64,000 nt of DNA from JBEKIK01 sp963845975 (GTDB taxonomy: Bacteria > Planctomycetota > Planctomycetia > Pirellulales > Thermoguttaceae). Both the position numbers and the translations under genes were made by a program. The stretch lies in the NCBI GenBank assembly GCA_963845975.1, contig CAWJUD010000002.1, positions 2,480,001-2,544,000 of the forward strand, in the 5' to 3' direction. Positions 47,661-56,980 of the stretch are shown piece by piece. Numbering within the stretch: position 1 is the first letter of the stretch; each line of letters opens with the position of its first letter. The notes below the pieces were generated by a model, which was given only the letters and a program-made list of their open reading frames with translations, did no database searches and was not told where the DNA came from.

Positions 47661-49211
47661 ATGCCTCAAGAATGGTATTACACTAAAGGCGATCAAAAAT
47701 ACGGTCCTGTAACTGTCGAGAAATTGAAGGAACTGGCAGCCTCAGGACAGCTTCATCAGAGTGATCATTTATGGCAAGAGGGAATGAAACAATGGGCCAA
47801 GGCAGGGGCAGTGAGTGGGTTGTTTTCTGAGGTGCAAGCTGTCCCTCCACCATTACCTCCGACTACTTCCCGTCAAGACGAATTAAATACTTCTCCGAAA
47901 GAGTCTTCCCCTTCATCCACCTACCAAACGACTAATGAGTCAAATACACCTCTTGATTTCTTAACATCAATGAGCGTCAAAGATTTATCTAACAGCAACG
48001 CATCATCAAACCGTCAGACTATAACTTCTAAAATTCCAAGCCGAGCAATAATGCCTCTGTGTTGGCTCGGGGTGATTCTGTTCGCCGTTGCGGCTGTTTG
48101 GTACACCTACACATGGGATAAAGCACGCAGGATCAAGTCAGCAATAGCGATTGGCGGAGCATTTTGGAACAAAGGAGAGAAGGATAAAGCAGTTGAAGAA
48201 TACAAGCAAGTATTAGATTCACTCGTGGCTGGATCAGATGCTTCCATTCTTTATCAGCGAGTTATAGACTACTACGTGGGAATGAAAGATCTAGTTTCGG
48301 CAAAAATACATATAAAGGCTGCAAAAAGTAGAGGGATCGCCGTTGCGGATTTAGAAGAACCAACTTATGACAAGCAGCCTAAACTAATTACAACAGTCTC
48401 AAATACTGGAAATGCTGACCAGGGCGGAATCACTAAACCAGAAACATCCAATTTGAATTCAGACGAACGTAAATGGGGCTTCCTGGACAAGACAGGGAAA
48501 ATTGTTATTAATTTCCAATATGATGATGTCCTACCTTTTTCCCAAGGGCTTTGTGCTGCATTGAGAGATGGTAAATGGGGTTATATTGACAAGCAGGGGT
48601 ACACTGTAATTGATTTTCAGTATGATACTGCTGACAGATTTTCTGAGGGTGTAGCATTTGTAACAAAAGCGAAAGAGCGACTTTGCATTGATACAAAAGG
48701 TCAGAAGTTATTTACTCATCAGTTTGATCATTGCAATGCGTTTTCTGAAGGATTAGCAGTAGTTGAAACGAGCATCGGCAAAAATAAAAACATATGTGGT
48801 GTGATTGATAAAACAGGAGCAGTTATACTAAAACCTTATTCCTATTCCGAAATAAGTTCATTTTCTAATGGCGTAGCTATCGTAAGGTATGGTCACGGCC
48901 CACTTGAAACATGTTCTTATGGATTGATAGACAAGTCTGGCAATTTGATTATGGAACCACAGAACTTTCACATCGCCGAGTTTCACGATGGTGTAGCAAT
49001 CATAACTGCAGGAGTGGGTTCAGGCAATGGGATTCAGTGGGGAATAATTAATACTAATGGGCGATTCGTTGTTCCATTGCAGCAACAACTTGGTTTTCTT
49101 TCATTTAGCTTCAGTGAAGGCTTAGTACCATTCCATTCAAATTCTTCGAGAGCAGGGTATATTAATACTAATGGACAGATTGCTATCAGTCTCGAAAAGG
49201 TAGATGATGTC
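47661..49211 (+). pseudogene. 5' part of a GYF/WG-repeat/WD40/lectin gene cut by an IS element
   Basis: 517 codons before the insertion. The ATG at 47661 has GGAAGGAG upstream. Residues 1-~60 are a GYF_2-type domain (EWYYTKGDQKYGPVTVEKLK), followed by a Ser/Thr/Pro-rich linker and a membrane helix near residue 135 (PLCWLGVILFAVAAVWYTYT). TPR-like helices follow, then from ~270 WG repeats (KWGFLDKTGKIVINFQYDD, GKWGYIDKQG and so on). The frame is interrupted at 49211 by the IS; the rest is at 50567-52837. Deleting the IS and one GTC copy restores one frame of about 1,273 residues. Confidence 0.9.
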
Positions 49212-49387
49212 TGAGGTGGACCCCGTTGTCCAGACCACTGTTTACGATCAAAGGTAGCAGCCCGCGAGACCTATACCAAAGGTCTCGCGCGGCTGCTGAT
49301 TTAACCAATAAGGTGGGAAGTGCCAATAGGCTATCCCCGTCTTGCGCGATTTCAAAACGATTTGGACCACACCTGCAAGGCTCTCTT

Positions 49388-50212
49388 TCATGCCGCCCGA
49401 TACACGGCCAGCGGCGTGAGATATTCCAAGGCGCTGTGAACGCGCTCATCGTTGTAAAATTGGAAGAAGTACGAAAGTCCTTTTTCCAATGCTCGCACCG
49501 TTGCGTAGTCGTGCAGGTACAGGTCTTCATACTTCACCGTCCGCCATAATCGTTCCACGAACACGTTGTCCATCCAGCGGCCGCGGCCGTCCATGCTCAC
49601 CGACACGCCCGCCGCTGCCAAACGACTAGTAAACGCCACGGCCGTGTATTGCACGCCCTGGTCGGTGTTGAATATCTCCGGAGTGCCTTGCGAGAGGGCT
49701 TCATCCAACGCCTCCAGACAAAAAATGCCGTCCAGCGTGTTCGACAGCCGCCACGACAATACGTAGCGACTGTACCAATCCATGACCACCGTCAGGTACA
49801 TCCAGCCCTGCGTCATCGGCACGTAGGTGATGTCGCTGGACCATACCTGGTTAGGCCGCACAATCTCCATATTTCGCAGTAAATACGGGTATATTTTGTG
49901 TTCTGGGTCGTGCCACGACAATCGCGGCTTGGGATAAATCGCCTCCAAACCCATGATCCGCATCAACCGTTGCACCCATTTTCGATTCACTCCCAAACAG
50001 GCCGCCATCCGCCGACTCCCGTAAAACGGAGTCCGCAGATACTGCTCGTCGATCCGCCGCATCAACGACAAATCCTCCTCGAGCGTATCGCGCCGTATTG
50101 ACGCATACCAACTCGATCGGTTCAAACCCAAAAGCTCGCACTGCCGGCGGATGCTCACGCCGGGACAGCGCGGTTCAACGCACTTTCGTTTGAACTCAAT
50201 CGAGTCGGGCAA
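49388..50212 (-). CDS. IS3-family transposase OrfB (DDE integrase)
   Basis: About 275 residues of the rve-type transposase. The DDE residues are in SSDITYVPMTQG, NTDQGVQYTAVAF and DNVFVERLWRTVKYED, followed by the usual YNDERVHSALEYLTPLAVY end. It has no good start of its own and is likely made as an OrfAB fusion by slippage on an A9 run near 50214-50222, typical of IS3 elements. The HTH_21 segment (YGSRRMAACLGVNRKWVQRL) precedes the catalytic core. Confidence 0.93.
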   Translation of the reverse strand: MPDSIEFKRKCVEPRCPGVSIRRQCELLGLNRSSWYASIRRDTLEEDLSLMRRIDEQYLRTPFYGSRRMAACLGVNRKWVQRLMRIMGLEAIYPKPRLSWHDPEHKIYPYLLRNMEIVRPNQVWSSDITYVPMTQGWMYLTVVMDWYSRYVLSWRLSNTLDGIFCLEALDEALSQGTPEIFNTDQGVQYTAVAFTSRLAAAGVSVSMDGRGRWMDNVFVERLWRTVKYEDLYLHDYATVRALEKGLSYFFQFYNDERVHSALEYLTPLAVYRAA

Positions 50213-50486
50213 CTTTTTTTTTCAACCACGCCAGCTCCATCTGCAAGCGGCCGATCTGCTCGTACAAGTCGGCGATCAACGCCTCCTGCTCCTGGCTCTC
50301 CCGGCGACGATCATCCGAAAACAGTTCGCCCGCCCCTTCCAACAATCGCTTCTTCCAGTAGCCAATCTGCGTCGGATGCACGCCGAATTGCGACGCCAGT
50401 TCGCTCGTAGTGCGGTCTCCACGCACCGCCGCCAACGCCGCCTTCGCCTTTAGCGAGGACTCGATCCTCCGTCGTTTCGCTCCCAT
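50196..50486 (-). CDS. IS3-family transposase OrfA
   Basis: A 96-residue helix-turn-helix protein: LKAKAALAAVRGDRTTSELA, then FGVHPTQIGYWKKRLLEG and a leucine-zipper-like end (LIADLYEQIGRLQMELAWLK). The start at 50486 (MGAKRRRIESS) has GGAGGGAG upstream, while an ATG at 50519 is also open. It overlaps orfB in the -1 frame; KKK at its end is encoded by the A9 slippery run. Confidence 0.9.
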   Translation of the reverse strand: MGAKRRRIESSLKAKAALAAVRGDRTTSELASQFGVHPTQIGYWKKRLLEGAGELFSDDRRRESQEQEALIADLYEQIGRLQMELAWLKKKVARLD

Positions 50487-50566
50487 CTCGGACTCCCTCC
50501 ATTCGGACCATGAGTACATCTAATCTATCAATTTTCGTGGTCCATTTTTCGGGGTCCAGTATAGTC

Positions 50567-52837
50567 GGTATTGAATCTTTTGCTGAGGGTTTAGCTGCTG
50601 TACGATTTACATTATTAACCCCATGGGATCCCAAAGATGGAAAATACGGCTATATCAATAAGAAGGGGGAGTGGGCTATCCAACCTCAGTTCGAGTCAGC
50701 AAGGGATTTCTCGGAAGCGTTTGCAGCCGTGCAGTTAATTCGTGATGATAAATGGGGCTACATCGACAGGAGTGGGAATGTAGCGATACCTATTCAATTT
50801 GATGAAGTTGAAAACTTCTGTAATGGCATTGCATTGGTCAAGATGTCAAATCACTACGGATTTATCAACACAAAAGGCGAAGTAGTCATTCCAGTAAAGT
50901 ATAGTGAAGATCAATTAAAATCCACCCCTTCCTTGATATCAGGTTCTCTGATATCAGGACTTGTGCCGGTAAAGATGCAGCCAAGTGAACATACTTCTAA
51001 TTCGAACACATACCACACCCAACCTTCGAAGATAGAAGAAAGTACAGAAGGAAGAATTGCCTCGACGGCTGGCGTAGCCTCCTCGACAAATTATTCTTCG
51101 AAACAGATGCCTCCAAATAATCCTAGCAGATCTGGAGACAGGTCATACGTTAAAGATGATACTGAGAATCCACAAATATCGTCTTTATGTACTCAATTCA
51201 AGATTAACCTGCGAGGACGATTATGGGATGAACGCATAAAGTATAACTATGTATGTTTTACACCAGATGAATCGTCGTTAGCCATAAGTGGCGTATCAAA
51301 AGTTAATGGAGATGTTATTCTATTTGCTGATGCAAGCACAGGACGAATAGAACAGGAAATACACAATCCACACGAACAAACAGAGATGTTGTCATCATTT
51401 GGCCTCAGTCGGATTACTTTTTCCCCAGACGGACAACTAATGGCAACTGGCTCAGATGGACTTGTCAAGCTATGGCAATTGAAACCTGTTAAGGAACTTA
51501 TCGCTCTCCCATTTAAAAAAAAGCCGACGACTTCAATAGGGTGGGGAAGAGAATATGGTGGCGAGATATACTCGCTACTTTTTTCAAAGGATGGTAAATC
51601 CCTATTCGCTGGTGGGGGCATTGACTCCTCACCGCCAATTTATGGAATCGTTAAAGGCTGGAACATCGAATCATACAATGAGATATTTGCCATCGAACCA
51701 GAAGGTAGGGTCCGCTCTCTTTTCTTTTTGCCAGATGAACGCTCCATTGTAGGTGTTACAGACTTAGGAACCGTGAAAACATGGCATCCAAACACTGGTA
51801 TTATGCAAACAAGCTCTCTCAAAATTCCAAAAGAGAGGGTGTGGAAATTGGCATTATCTGGTAATGGAACAGTGTTAGCTGATGTAATTGGAAGTGACTC
51901 TCTCGAAGAGTCCGTATTCAAGATCGAAGTTCTGAATGCTTCTAACGGAACTAAATTATCGACCATTTCTGAAAAGGCTAAACTTGTCCAAATGATGTTG
52001 TCCCCTGATGGACGAATACTCATTACAGGGAGAGATGGAATGTTTACAGCGGGGGGGCGTGTTATTCCAGATTCCTCCATTAGATTCTGGGACACTAAAA
52101 CAGGACAGTTGCTTGCGGAACTAGAAGATCTAAGAGGTTATATCCAATCTTTATCACTCGCTCCCAACAACAAGATAATAGCAGTAGCCATTTATGATCC
52201 CACCCGATGGCAAGACTATCCAGGATCAGTATTTGTCTGGGATATAAACTATGATAATAGTGCGTTATCAGGAGTTAAAACAGAATCAGGGAATGACGAT
52301 CATCTCGGTGGAAGAGCGGTGAATAACTACCAATATGTGAAAAACAAGGGCGAAACGAAAGTCGCTGATTTTGACCATACTATAGCTCAAAAGACGGGGC
52401 AACAGCCTAATGTTCAATCTCGGACATCTCCAAAAGAGATACCAGGATATCCAGTGGATGCGGTGGAATTCGGTGGCCATCATTACAAGGTGTTCTGGGA
52501 AATACTACCTTGGAATCAGGCTAAAATGACCTGCACTCAAATGGGAGGTCATCTGGTATGTATAGAAACTGATCAAGAAAAACAGTTTCTTGCAAAACTT
52601 AAAGGGCAGGGCAAGGCAGTATGGGTGGGTGGTCATCGCGTCGGTTCTAATACGTGGGAGTGGATCAATGGCAAGCCCCTCGCACGCAGCGAATTGAAAG
52701 AACAGTATCCACCAGCAGATCATAATTGCGTTGCATTTCATGCTAGTTCAGGTCTAAATGCACGTCCTGATAATGGGCACGTTGATTCGTTCCCAATAAA
52801 GGATATTCAGGGTTTCATTTGCGAATGGGATAACTAA
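50567..52837 (+). pseudogene. 3' part of the IS-split gene: WG repeats, WD40 and C-type lectin domain
   Basis: 756 codons after the insertion. It resumes the WG repeats (IESFAEGLAAVRF, GKYGYINKKGEWAIQPQFE, DKWGYIDRSGNVAIPIQFD, NHYGFINTKGEVVIP). A Ser/Thr-rich linker leads to a six- or seven-blade WD40/YVTN-like propeller (ITFSPDGQLMATGSDGLVKLW and similar). The end is a C-type lectin domain: NQAKMTCTQMGGHLVCIETD, then AVWVGGHRVGSNTWEWINGK and GFICEW. An ATG at 50510 inside the IS could drive a hybrid product. Before the IS, the protein was a membrane-anchored repeat and sugar-binding surface protein. Confidence 0.88.
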
Positions 52838-52909
52838 AACGATCAGGAAGGGTTATGTACTAATCGATTCTTATTTTCTAAAGCACTTCCCCTGCCGCTC
52901 TTGTCTTTC

Positions 52910-52920
52910 TGACACCGACT
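52910..52920 (+). repeat. TGACACCGACT motif, forward copy 2
   Basis: Exact copy, 72 bases after the stop of the long repeat gene and two bases ahead of its terminator hairpin. Confidence 0.8.
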
Positions 52921-52921
52921 A

Positions 52922-52964
52922 CAAGCCCAGTTCCGCCAACGAATGCGGGCTGGGCTTTTTACTT
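52922..52964 (+). terminator. Terminator after the WG/WD40/lectin gene
   Basis: AAGCCCAG...CTGGGCTT with an inner CCGC-GCGG stem, followed by TTTACTTTCTT. Confidence 0.75.
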
Positions 52965-52990
52965 TCTTGAGATTTAAAAAAGCCCTCTGC

Positions 52991-53001
52991 TGACACCGAC
53001 T
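52991..53001 (+). repeat. TGACACCGACT motif, forward copy 3
   Basis: Exact copy followed by the same ACAAGCCCAGT as copy 2, without a following hairpin arm. Confidence 0.8.
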
Positions 53002-53137
53002 ACAAGCCCAGTCTCACCAACTAAGCACCACAGGTGTTCTATGCCTCAAGATAGCCATCAGCCTGTCGGTCCAGCCAATTCACCCCAACTATAGCCAATT
53101 TGGGTAATCGTGAATCTTGAGCGGTCAAAATTGCTGT

Positions 53138-53148
53138 TGACACCGACT
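53138..53148 (+). repeat. TGACACCGACT motif, forward copy 4
   Basis: Exact copy, 60 bases ahead of the lipoprotein start at 53209, almost the same distance as forward copy 1. Confidence 0.8.
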
Positions 53149-53208
53149 TAAGAAGTTATTTTCCAAGAAAATTCTGATTCCGATGTCTTTTATAGCAAGG
53201 AGATTCGC

Positions 53209-54006
53209 ATGAAACGTGTATTAGTAATGGTAGTTTTGGGCATTTTGGCAGCAGCCCTTACTGGCTGTGAAGCCCGAATGGAGGTTGCCAAGGACAAAGT
53301 CAAAGAAAAGATCGACTCCCTCCTCGGTAGTATGGACGTAAAACGCAAGGAAATCGAGATCTCAGTCAACGGAATGAAGGAAGGGATCAACAGTTTGCGG
53401 AAGGCGAAGATCAAGGTTCAGGTGAGCAACGACCAGATCCAACGGGAAGCAAGACCACTGGAAGAAAAAATGATCAACACGGATTCCGCCTTGAAAGCTC
53501 TTCGAGGACACCTCGAAGCGGCCCAGCCCGTGGAGATTGCTGGAAAGCTCTATAACCAGGAGGAGTTAAAGGATCTGGCTGAGCGTATCCTTCGAGCAAG
53601 GAAGGTCTATGTTGGACAAATCGATGGATTTCATGGAGCAGAAACCAGATTGAATAAGGTTGCCTCGACTTTGGAACGGAAACAACTTGACCTGCAAAAG
53701 CATCTTGCCGACATCGAAGGTCAGCTTATGGTGATTGATTCCAACCGAATTGCCCTCGTTGCCATGCAACAATCAGCAGAAGCCATGGGCGAAAACGATG
53801 CCAGTTTGGCACAGAGCCTCGACCATCTACAAAAGAAGGTTAATTCCCTGTATGCGGAGATCGAGGTAGGGCTGCGTACCGAAGATGCAAAATGGGCAGA
53901 AGACTTGGCTACCAAAGAGATCGATGCCACTGATAATCTGGTCGCTGGACTCCAGAATCCTCATGACACAAAGGATGAGATTGATCAGATCCTTGCCAAA
54001 AAATAG
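53209..54006 (+). CDS. Coiled-coil lipoprotein
   Basis: A 265-residue protein with a lipoprotein signal MKRVLVMVVLGILAAALTGC; the lipobox L-T-G-C puts the lipid on Cys20. The rest is charged and almost wholly helical, with heptad patterns (KDKVKEKIDSLLGSMDVKRK, LERKQLDLQKHLADIEGQ) like the coiled coils of PspA-type or envelope spacer proteins. AAGGAG lies 7 bases ahead of the ATG. The role is unknown; a further membrane lipoprotein follows after a terminator. Confidence 0.75.
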   Translation: MKRVLVMVVLGILAAALTGCEARMEVAKDKVKEKIDSLLGSMDVKRKEIEISVNGMKEGINSLRKAKIKVQVSNDQIQREARPLEEKMINTDSALKALRGHLEAAQPVEIAGKLYNQEELKDLAERILRARKVYVGQIDGFHGAETRLNKVASTLERKQLDLQKHLADIEGQLMVIDSNRIALVAMQQSAEAMGENDASLAQSLDHLQKKVNSLYAEIEVGLRTEDAKWAEDLATKEIDATDNLVAGLQNPHDTKDEIDQILAKK

Positions 54007-54024
54007 TGACCCGTTTGATGTCCC

Positions 54025-54060
54025 GAGATGCGTCGGGAAATCTCCGACGCATCTCATTCT
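54025..54060 (+). terminator. Terminator between the two lipoprotein genes
   Basis: GAGATGCGTCGG and CCGACGCATCTC form a perfect 12-bp stem with a 7-base loop, followed by ATTCT. The tail is weak in T, so it may attenuate rather than stop transcription. Confidence 0.65.
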
Positions 54061-54074
54061 ATAAAGGGTGATCC

Positions 54075-54986
54075 ATGAAATCCTACATAATCCTGTTTGC
54101 CTTGTTTGCCTGCACACTTTCGGGGTGCAGTTCGATAAATACAAGAATTGGTATGCCTTGGACTTATTGGGAACACGGTTTATTGGCAGTTGTTGGATTT
54201 TTGGCAGTATGTGTTTTGTTTTTCCTCGGAGTTTTGTTAGTCGTGGTAAGCGAAGATAACATCGAAGGATTTTTATGGGCTATAACACTATGGTGCGGAG
54301 CGGGATTTCTGCTCCAGCTATTACCACACGTTGATGGTGGAATCCAACTCATCCCCTTGCCACCCTGGTATTACGCCAGTTGGATAGCATGGATAATTTC
54401 AGCCGCTTGTTGGTTATTCATAACATTGGGATGTCTTTTCGTTATTTGTTGTGGAAAGAAAAGCAGTGAAAATGCTGCTCCCTTATTCGTCATTGCACTA
54501 GGTCTGAATTTCCTTCTGTCATTTTGTAGTACATCAGGTGTCACTGCCGAACCCACTTCAGAAAACGTCGCCTGCCAGGACAAAATTGCACAGTGGGAGG
54601 AAGTTAAGCAACAACAGTCAAGGCTATTGGAGAAGATGTCGTATGAAAAGGAGATGCTGAAGACTTGCATAAGGAATATCGGTGCCAAAACTAAGCGGGA
54701 GCTAATGGACAATCCCATTGGAGGCCCTTTAGTTGAAGAATTAGAACAACTGACCCATCAGATCGCCAAAGTGCAGAACAGAATAGCCGCCATTGAATCG
54801 ATACAGTCAGATTTGCGGACTCTGGAACGGGAAAAGTCCCTCAATAATTCAAGCTTATCGGCGGAAAAGGTGAGCGAGGTTTTACGGAAACAAAAGGAGC
54901 AACTTCTCAACCTATCCGACGACCCAACGCCTGACTCGGCTGTGCAACGAGATAAGTTACTCGATGGACTGATCGTTCGACCATAG
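54075..54986 (+). CDS. Membrane lipoprotein with C-terminal coiled coil
   Basis: A 303-residue protein. The signal ends in a lipobox, LFACTLSGC-SS. Residues ~32-165 hold four or so hydrophobic helices (GLLAVVGFLAVCVLFFLGVL; CCWLFITLGCLFVICC region). The last ~135 residues are a charged coiled coil (EEVKQQQSRLLEKMSYEKEM and so on). It follows the other lipoprotein after the hairpin and may be functionally linked with it. I do not recognise a family. Confidence 0.7.
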   Translation: MKSYIILFALFACTLSGCSSINTRIGMPWTYWEHGLLAVVGFLAVCVLFFLGVLLVVVSEDNIEGFLWAITLWCGAGFLLQLLPHVDGGIQLIPLPPWYYASWIAWIISAACWLFITLGCLFVICCGKKSSENAAPLFVIALGLNFLLSFCSTSGVTAEPTSENVACQDKIAQWEEVKQQQSRLLEKMSYEKEMLKTCIRNIGAKTKRELMDNPIGGPLVEELEQLTHQIAKVQNRIAAIESIQSDLRTLEREKSLNNSSLSAEKVSEVLRKQKEQLLNLSDDPTPDSAVQRDKLLDGLIVRP

Positions 54987-55021
54987 TTTTGACTTTTTCT
55001 TTTTACAAATGGGGAGTTATC

Positions 55022-55399
55022 ATGCCCAAAAACATATACCTCAGTACGTTTGGATTACCCTACGCACCTCGCATGTGCATTATGGACAATGATCAAAATT
55101 ATTGGAGCGAAATGGACAACTGTTGGACCGCTGATCCGAAAAAGGCAGCACTCTATTTAGATACGTGTGAGGCAGGAAGCAGACTCCATGAATTAATGCT
55201 GACGCAAGTTCCAGGTAAGCTGTATTCATTCATTGTTCCACTTAAAATTGAGATCAAGACAACAAATTCTATCAGTATTACCGCAGTTCAAGAGTGGTTG
55301 GCCACGCATGTACGTTTTGACTTTGGGGATGAGGAAGAAAATGCTCTAATGGCCGTGATTCAGGTGGATTTTAATAAAGTTGAAGAAACTACCGAATAG
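55022..55399 (+). CDS. Hypothetical protein
   Basis: A 125-residue soluble protein, start favoured at ATG 55022 after GGGGAG. It begins MPKNIYLSTFGLPYAPRMCI and contains DPKKAALYLDTCEAGSRLHE and a short acidic end. It has natural composition and no recognisable domain. Confidence 0.6.
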   Translation: MPKNIYLSTFGLPYAPRMCIMDNDQNYWSEMDNCWTADPKKAALYLDTCEAGSRLHELMLTQVPGKLYSFIVPLKIEIKTTNSISITAVQEWLATHVRFDFGDEEENALMAVIQVDFNKVEETTE

Positions 55400-55470
55400 T
55401 ATTGCCCACTCAACGCACCCTGGTATAATAACCTGACTACCAGTTTACCCTCTACTAGAAGGAGTCTATC

Positions 55471-55800
55471 ATGGCCAAAAAGCAAGCAGTTAACAAAGCT
55501 CAAGCCGTTCGGGATTATCTCAAGGCTCATCCCAGCACTGGCAACAAAGAAATTGCCCAAGCACTGACGAAACAAGGGATCAAAATCTCAGCCAACCACG
55601 TCGCCAACATCAAAAGCAAAATGGCTGTTTCCAAGGGAAAGCGGAAACGTCGGAGTAAGGCGGCCACCGCCATGTCTACCAAGAGCGGAGTCAGCGTACA
55701 CGAGATCAAAGCGGCTTTTGGTTTGCTAAAGGAGTGCGGCGGAATTGAAAATGCCAAAAAGGCGTTGGATGCGGCCAGAGAGATTCAGAAGGTAATGTAA
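55471..55800 (+). CDS. Small basic helix-turn-helix-like protein
   Basis: A 109-residue protein; AAGGAG precedes the ATG. Residues ~5-50 look like a winged helix (QAVRDYLKAHPSTGNKEIAQ, ALTKQGIKISANHVANIKSK), followed by a Lys/Arg patch (KGKRKRRSKA) and a C-terminal helix EIKAAFGLLKECGGIENAKK. The pattern is of a DNA-binding protein seen in Planctomycetota; a nucleoid or regulatory role is a guess. Confidence 0.65.
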   Translation: MAKKQAVNKAQAVRDYLKAHPSTGNKEIAQALTKQGIKISANHVANIKSKMAVSKGKRKRRSKAATAMSTKSGVSVHEIKAAFGLLKECGGIENAKKALDAAREIQKVM

Positions 55801-56187
55801 CGGTTGTTACTGATGCTGCTGATTACGCCCGAGGAATTTGGCCGATAAAGAATCCTACCGCCCACCAAAAAATGACGGCAGCGATTTTTGGGAACTCGAT
55901 TCTGCAAATCTTTATCCGCTGGTCAGATTATTTTCTTATAGCGGATTTAGAAAATTTTGCGGCGTGATTTTTAAGAACTCGATTTTATAGAGTGGCTTGC
56001 TTCTGGGTGGAAAAAAATCGATTCACATATAAAGAAACTTTGCCACGTAGTCGCCGCAGGGGGCTATGCGGTGTCAGGTAAATACTACAGATACCCAAGA
56101 ATTGTTTGGTTTTCAACTTTGCAACACAACTTGTTTTGTCCGAAGAAAAGTATGGTCTGATCTGCGGCAGGTTGTAAAATTGTTTGT
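55801..56187. other. Non-coding region with a short duplicated phrase
   Basis: The phrase GATTTTTGGGAACTCGATTC (about 55882) recurs as GATTTTTAAGAACTCGATTT (about 55966). No ORF, RNA gene or terminator is apparent. Confidence 0.5.
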
Positions 56188-56685
56188 ATGTTCGCTTGTG
56201 TTGACGTTCACTACACTGACCACGCCAAAGTTGCCTGCCTAACTTTTGATAGTTGGCAAAGCGATGCTCCGAATTCAAAATATGTCAGCGTGATAGAACA
56301 TGTGGAAGAGTATGTTCCAGGGCAATTCTACAAAAGAGAGCTTCCTTGTATTCTGAAAATCCTCGGCAAAGTCAAAGAACCACTTGAAGTCCTGGTGATT
56401 GACGGCTATGTCTGGCTGGATGGGAAGCAGACTCCAGGTTTGGGAGCCTATCTCTATCGTGCCTTGGATGAGCGGGTAAAGATCATTGGCGTTGCCAAGA
56501 ATGCATTTAAGGGTAGCTTGCATACCAAAATGGTATATCGTGGCAGGAGTAAGAGACCATTATTCGTGACGGCGGCAGGAAGTTCTTTAACCGAGGCAGC
56601 AAGGCATATCAAAACAATGCATGGGGATCATCGGATTCCAACGTTGCTCAAATTGGTTGACCAATTGAGTCGAGTGGTCGGATGA
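56188..56685 (+). CDS. nfi: Endonuclease V
   Basis: A 165-residue protein, shorter than E. coli EndoV (~225) but with its catalytic core: ACVDVHYTDHAKVACLTF (metal Asp), QFYKRELPCILKIL (Glu), and EVLVIDGYVWLDGKQTPGLG (Asp with the substrate loop). GVAKNAFKG and the end HRIPTLLKLVDQLSR also fit. EndoV cuts DNA or RNA at deaminated adenine (inosine). It lies alone in the island, so it could be repair-related or carried with it. The family is clear. Confidence 0.88.
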   Translation: MFACVDVHYTDHAKVACLTFDSWQSDAPNSKYVSVIEHVEEYVPGQFYKRELPCILKILGKVKEPLEVLVIDGYVWLDGKQTPGLGAYLYRALDERVKIIGVAKNAFKGSLHTKMVYRGRSKRPLFVTAAGSSLTEAARHIKTMHGDHRIPTLLKLVDQLSRVVG

Positions 56686-56699
56686 TCCCTGCATTCTTC

Positions 56700-56710
56700 A
56701 GTCGGTGTCG
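56700..56710 (-). repeat. CGACACCGACT, reverse copy after endonuclease V
   Basis: The core GACACCGAC is exact, but TG is CG. It lies 14 bases after the endonuclease V stop and no leftward gene follows it. Confidence 0.65.
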
Positions 56711-56980
56711 GCCTCTTCTTTGTTTATTGGGGGGGCTTGACAAATCCTGTTCATGCACTTTATATTATTGCCGTTTCTCCCTGGGAGCTTTGCCTTCCTT
56801 CTTCACATAAAACGAGGTAGCGTCCGTCAGAGAAAGTAGTTCATCACGCTGAATTGACTGCTTAGACGGTTTGATCTTTCGAATTACCTCGCTTCTCTGG
56901 CACTAATCTCAATTTATATTCCTATGTTGTTTTCTGTCGGGCAAATATTCTGCTTTGGCATCAACTTCAAAGGTACAAAT

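Larger units (their letters stand above)
49212..50563 (-). mobile_element. IS3-family insertion sequence, 1,352 bp
   Basis: Ends are TGAGGTGGACCCCG on the left and the inverse of TATACTGGACCCCG on the right, imperfect inverted repeats sharing TGGACCCCG. The target triplet GTC is duplicated at 49209-49211 and 50564-50566. It contains two overlapping genes of the IS3 type on the minus strand. The host gene is interrupted between codons, and the preserved duplication marks a recent insertion. Confidence 0.93.
52838..53208. other. Intergenic region with three motif copies
   Basis: No ORF. It contains the terminator 52922-52964 and motif copies at 52910, 52991 and 53138. The first two copies share their following ACAAGCCCAGT, so a 22-base unit is repeated 81 bases apart, the second without the hairpin's right arm. 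Confidence 0.7.

Noticed and set aside
49212..50563. A partial motif (AGTCGGT) next to the IS right end
   Set aside because: It arises from the host gene triplets after the target duplication and lacks the rest of the motif.
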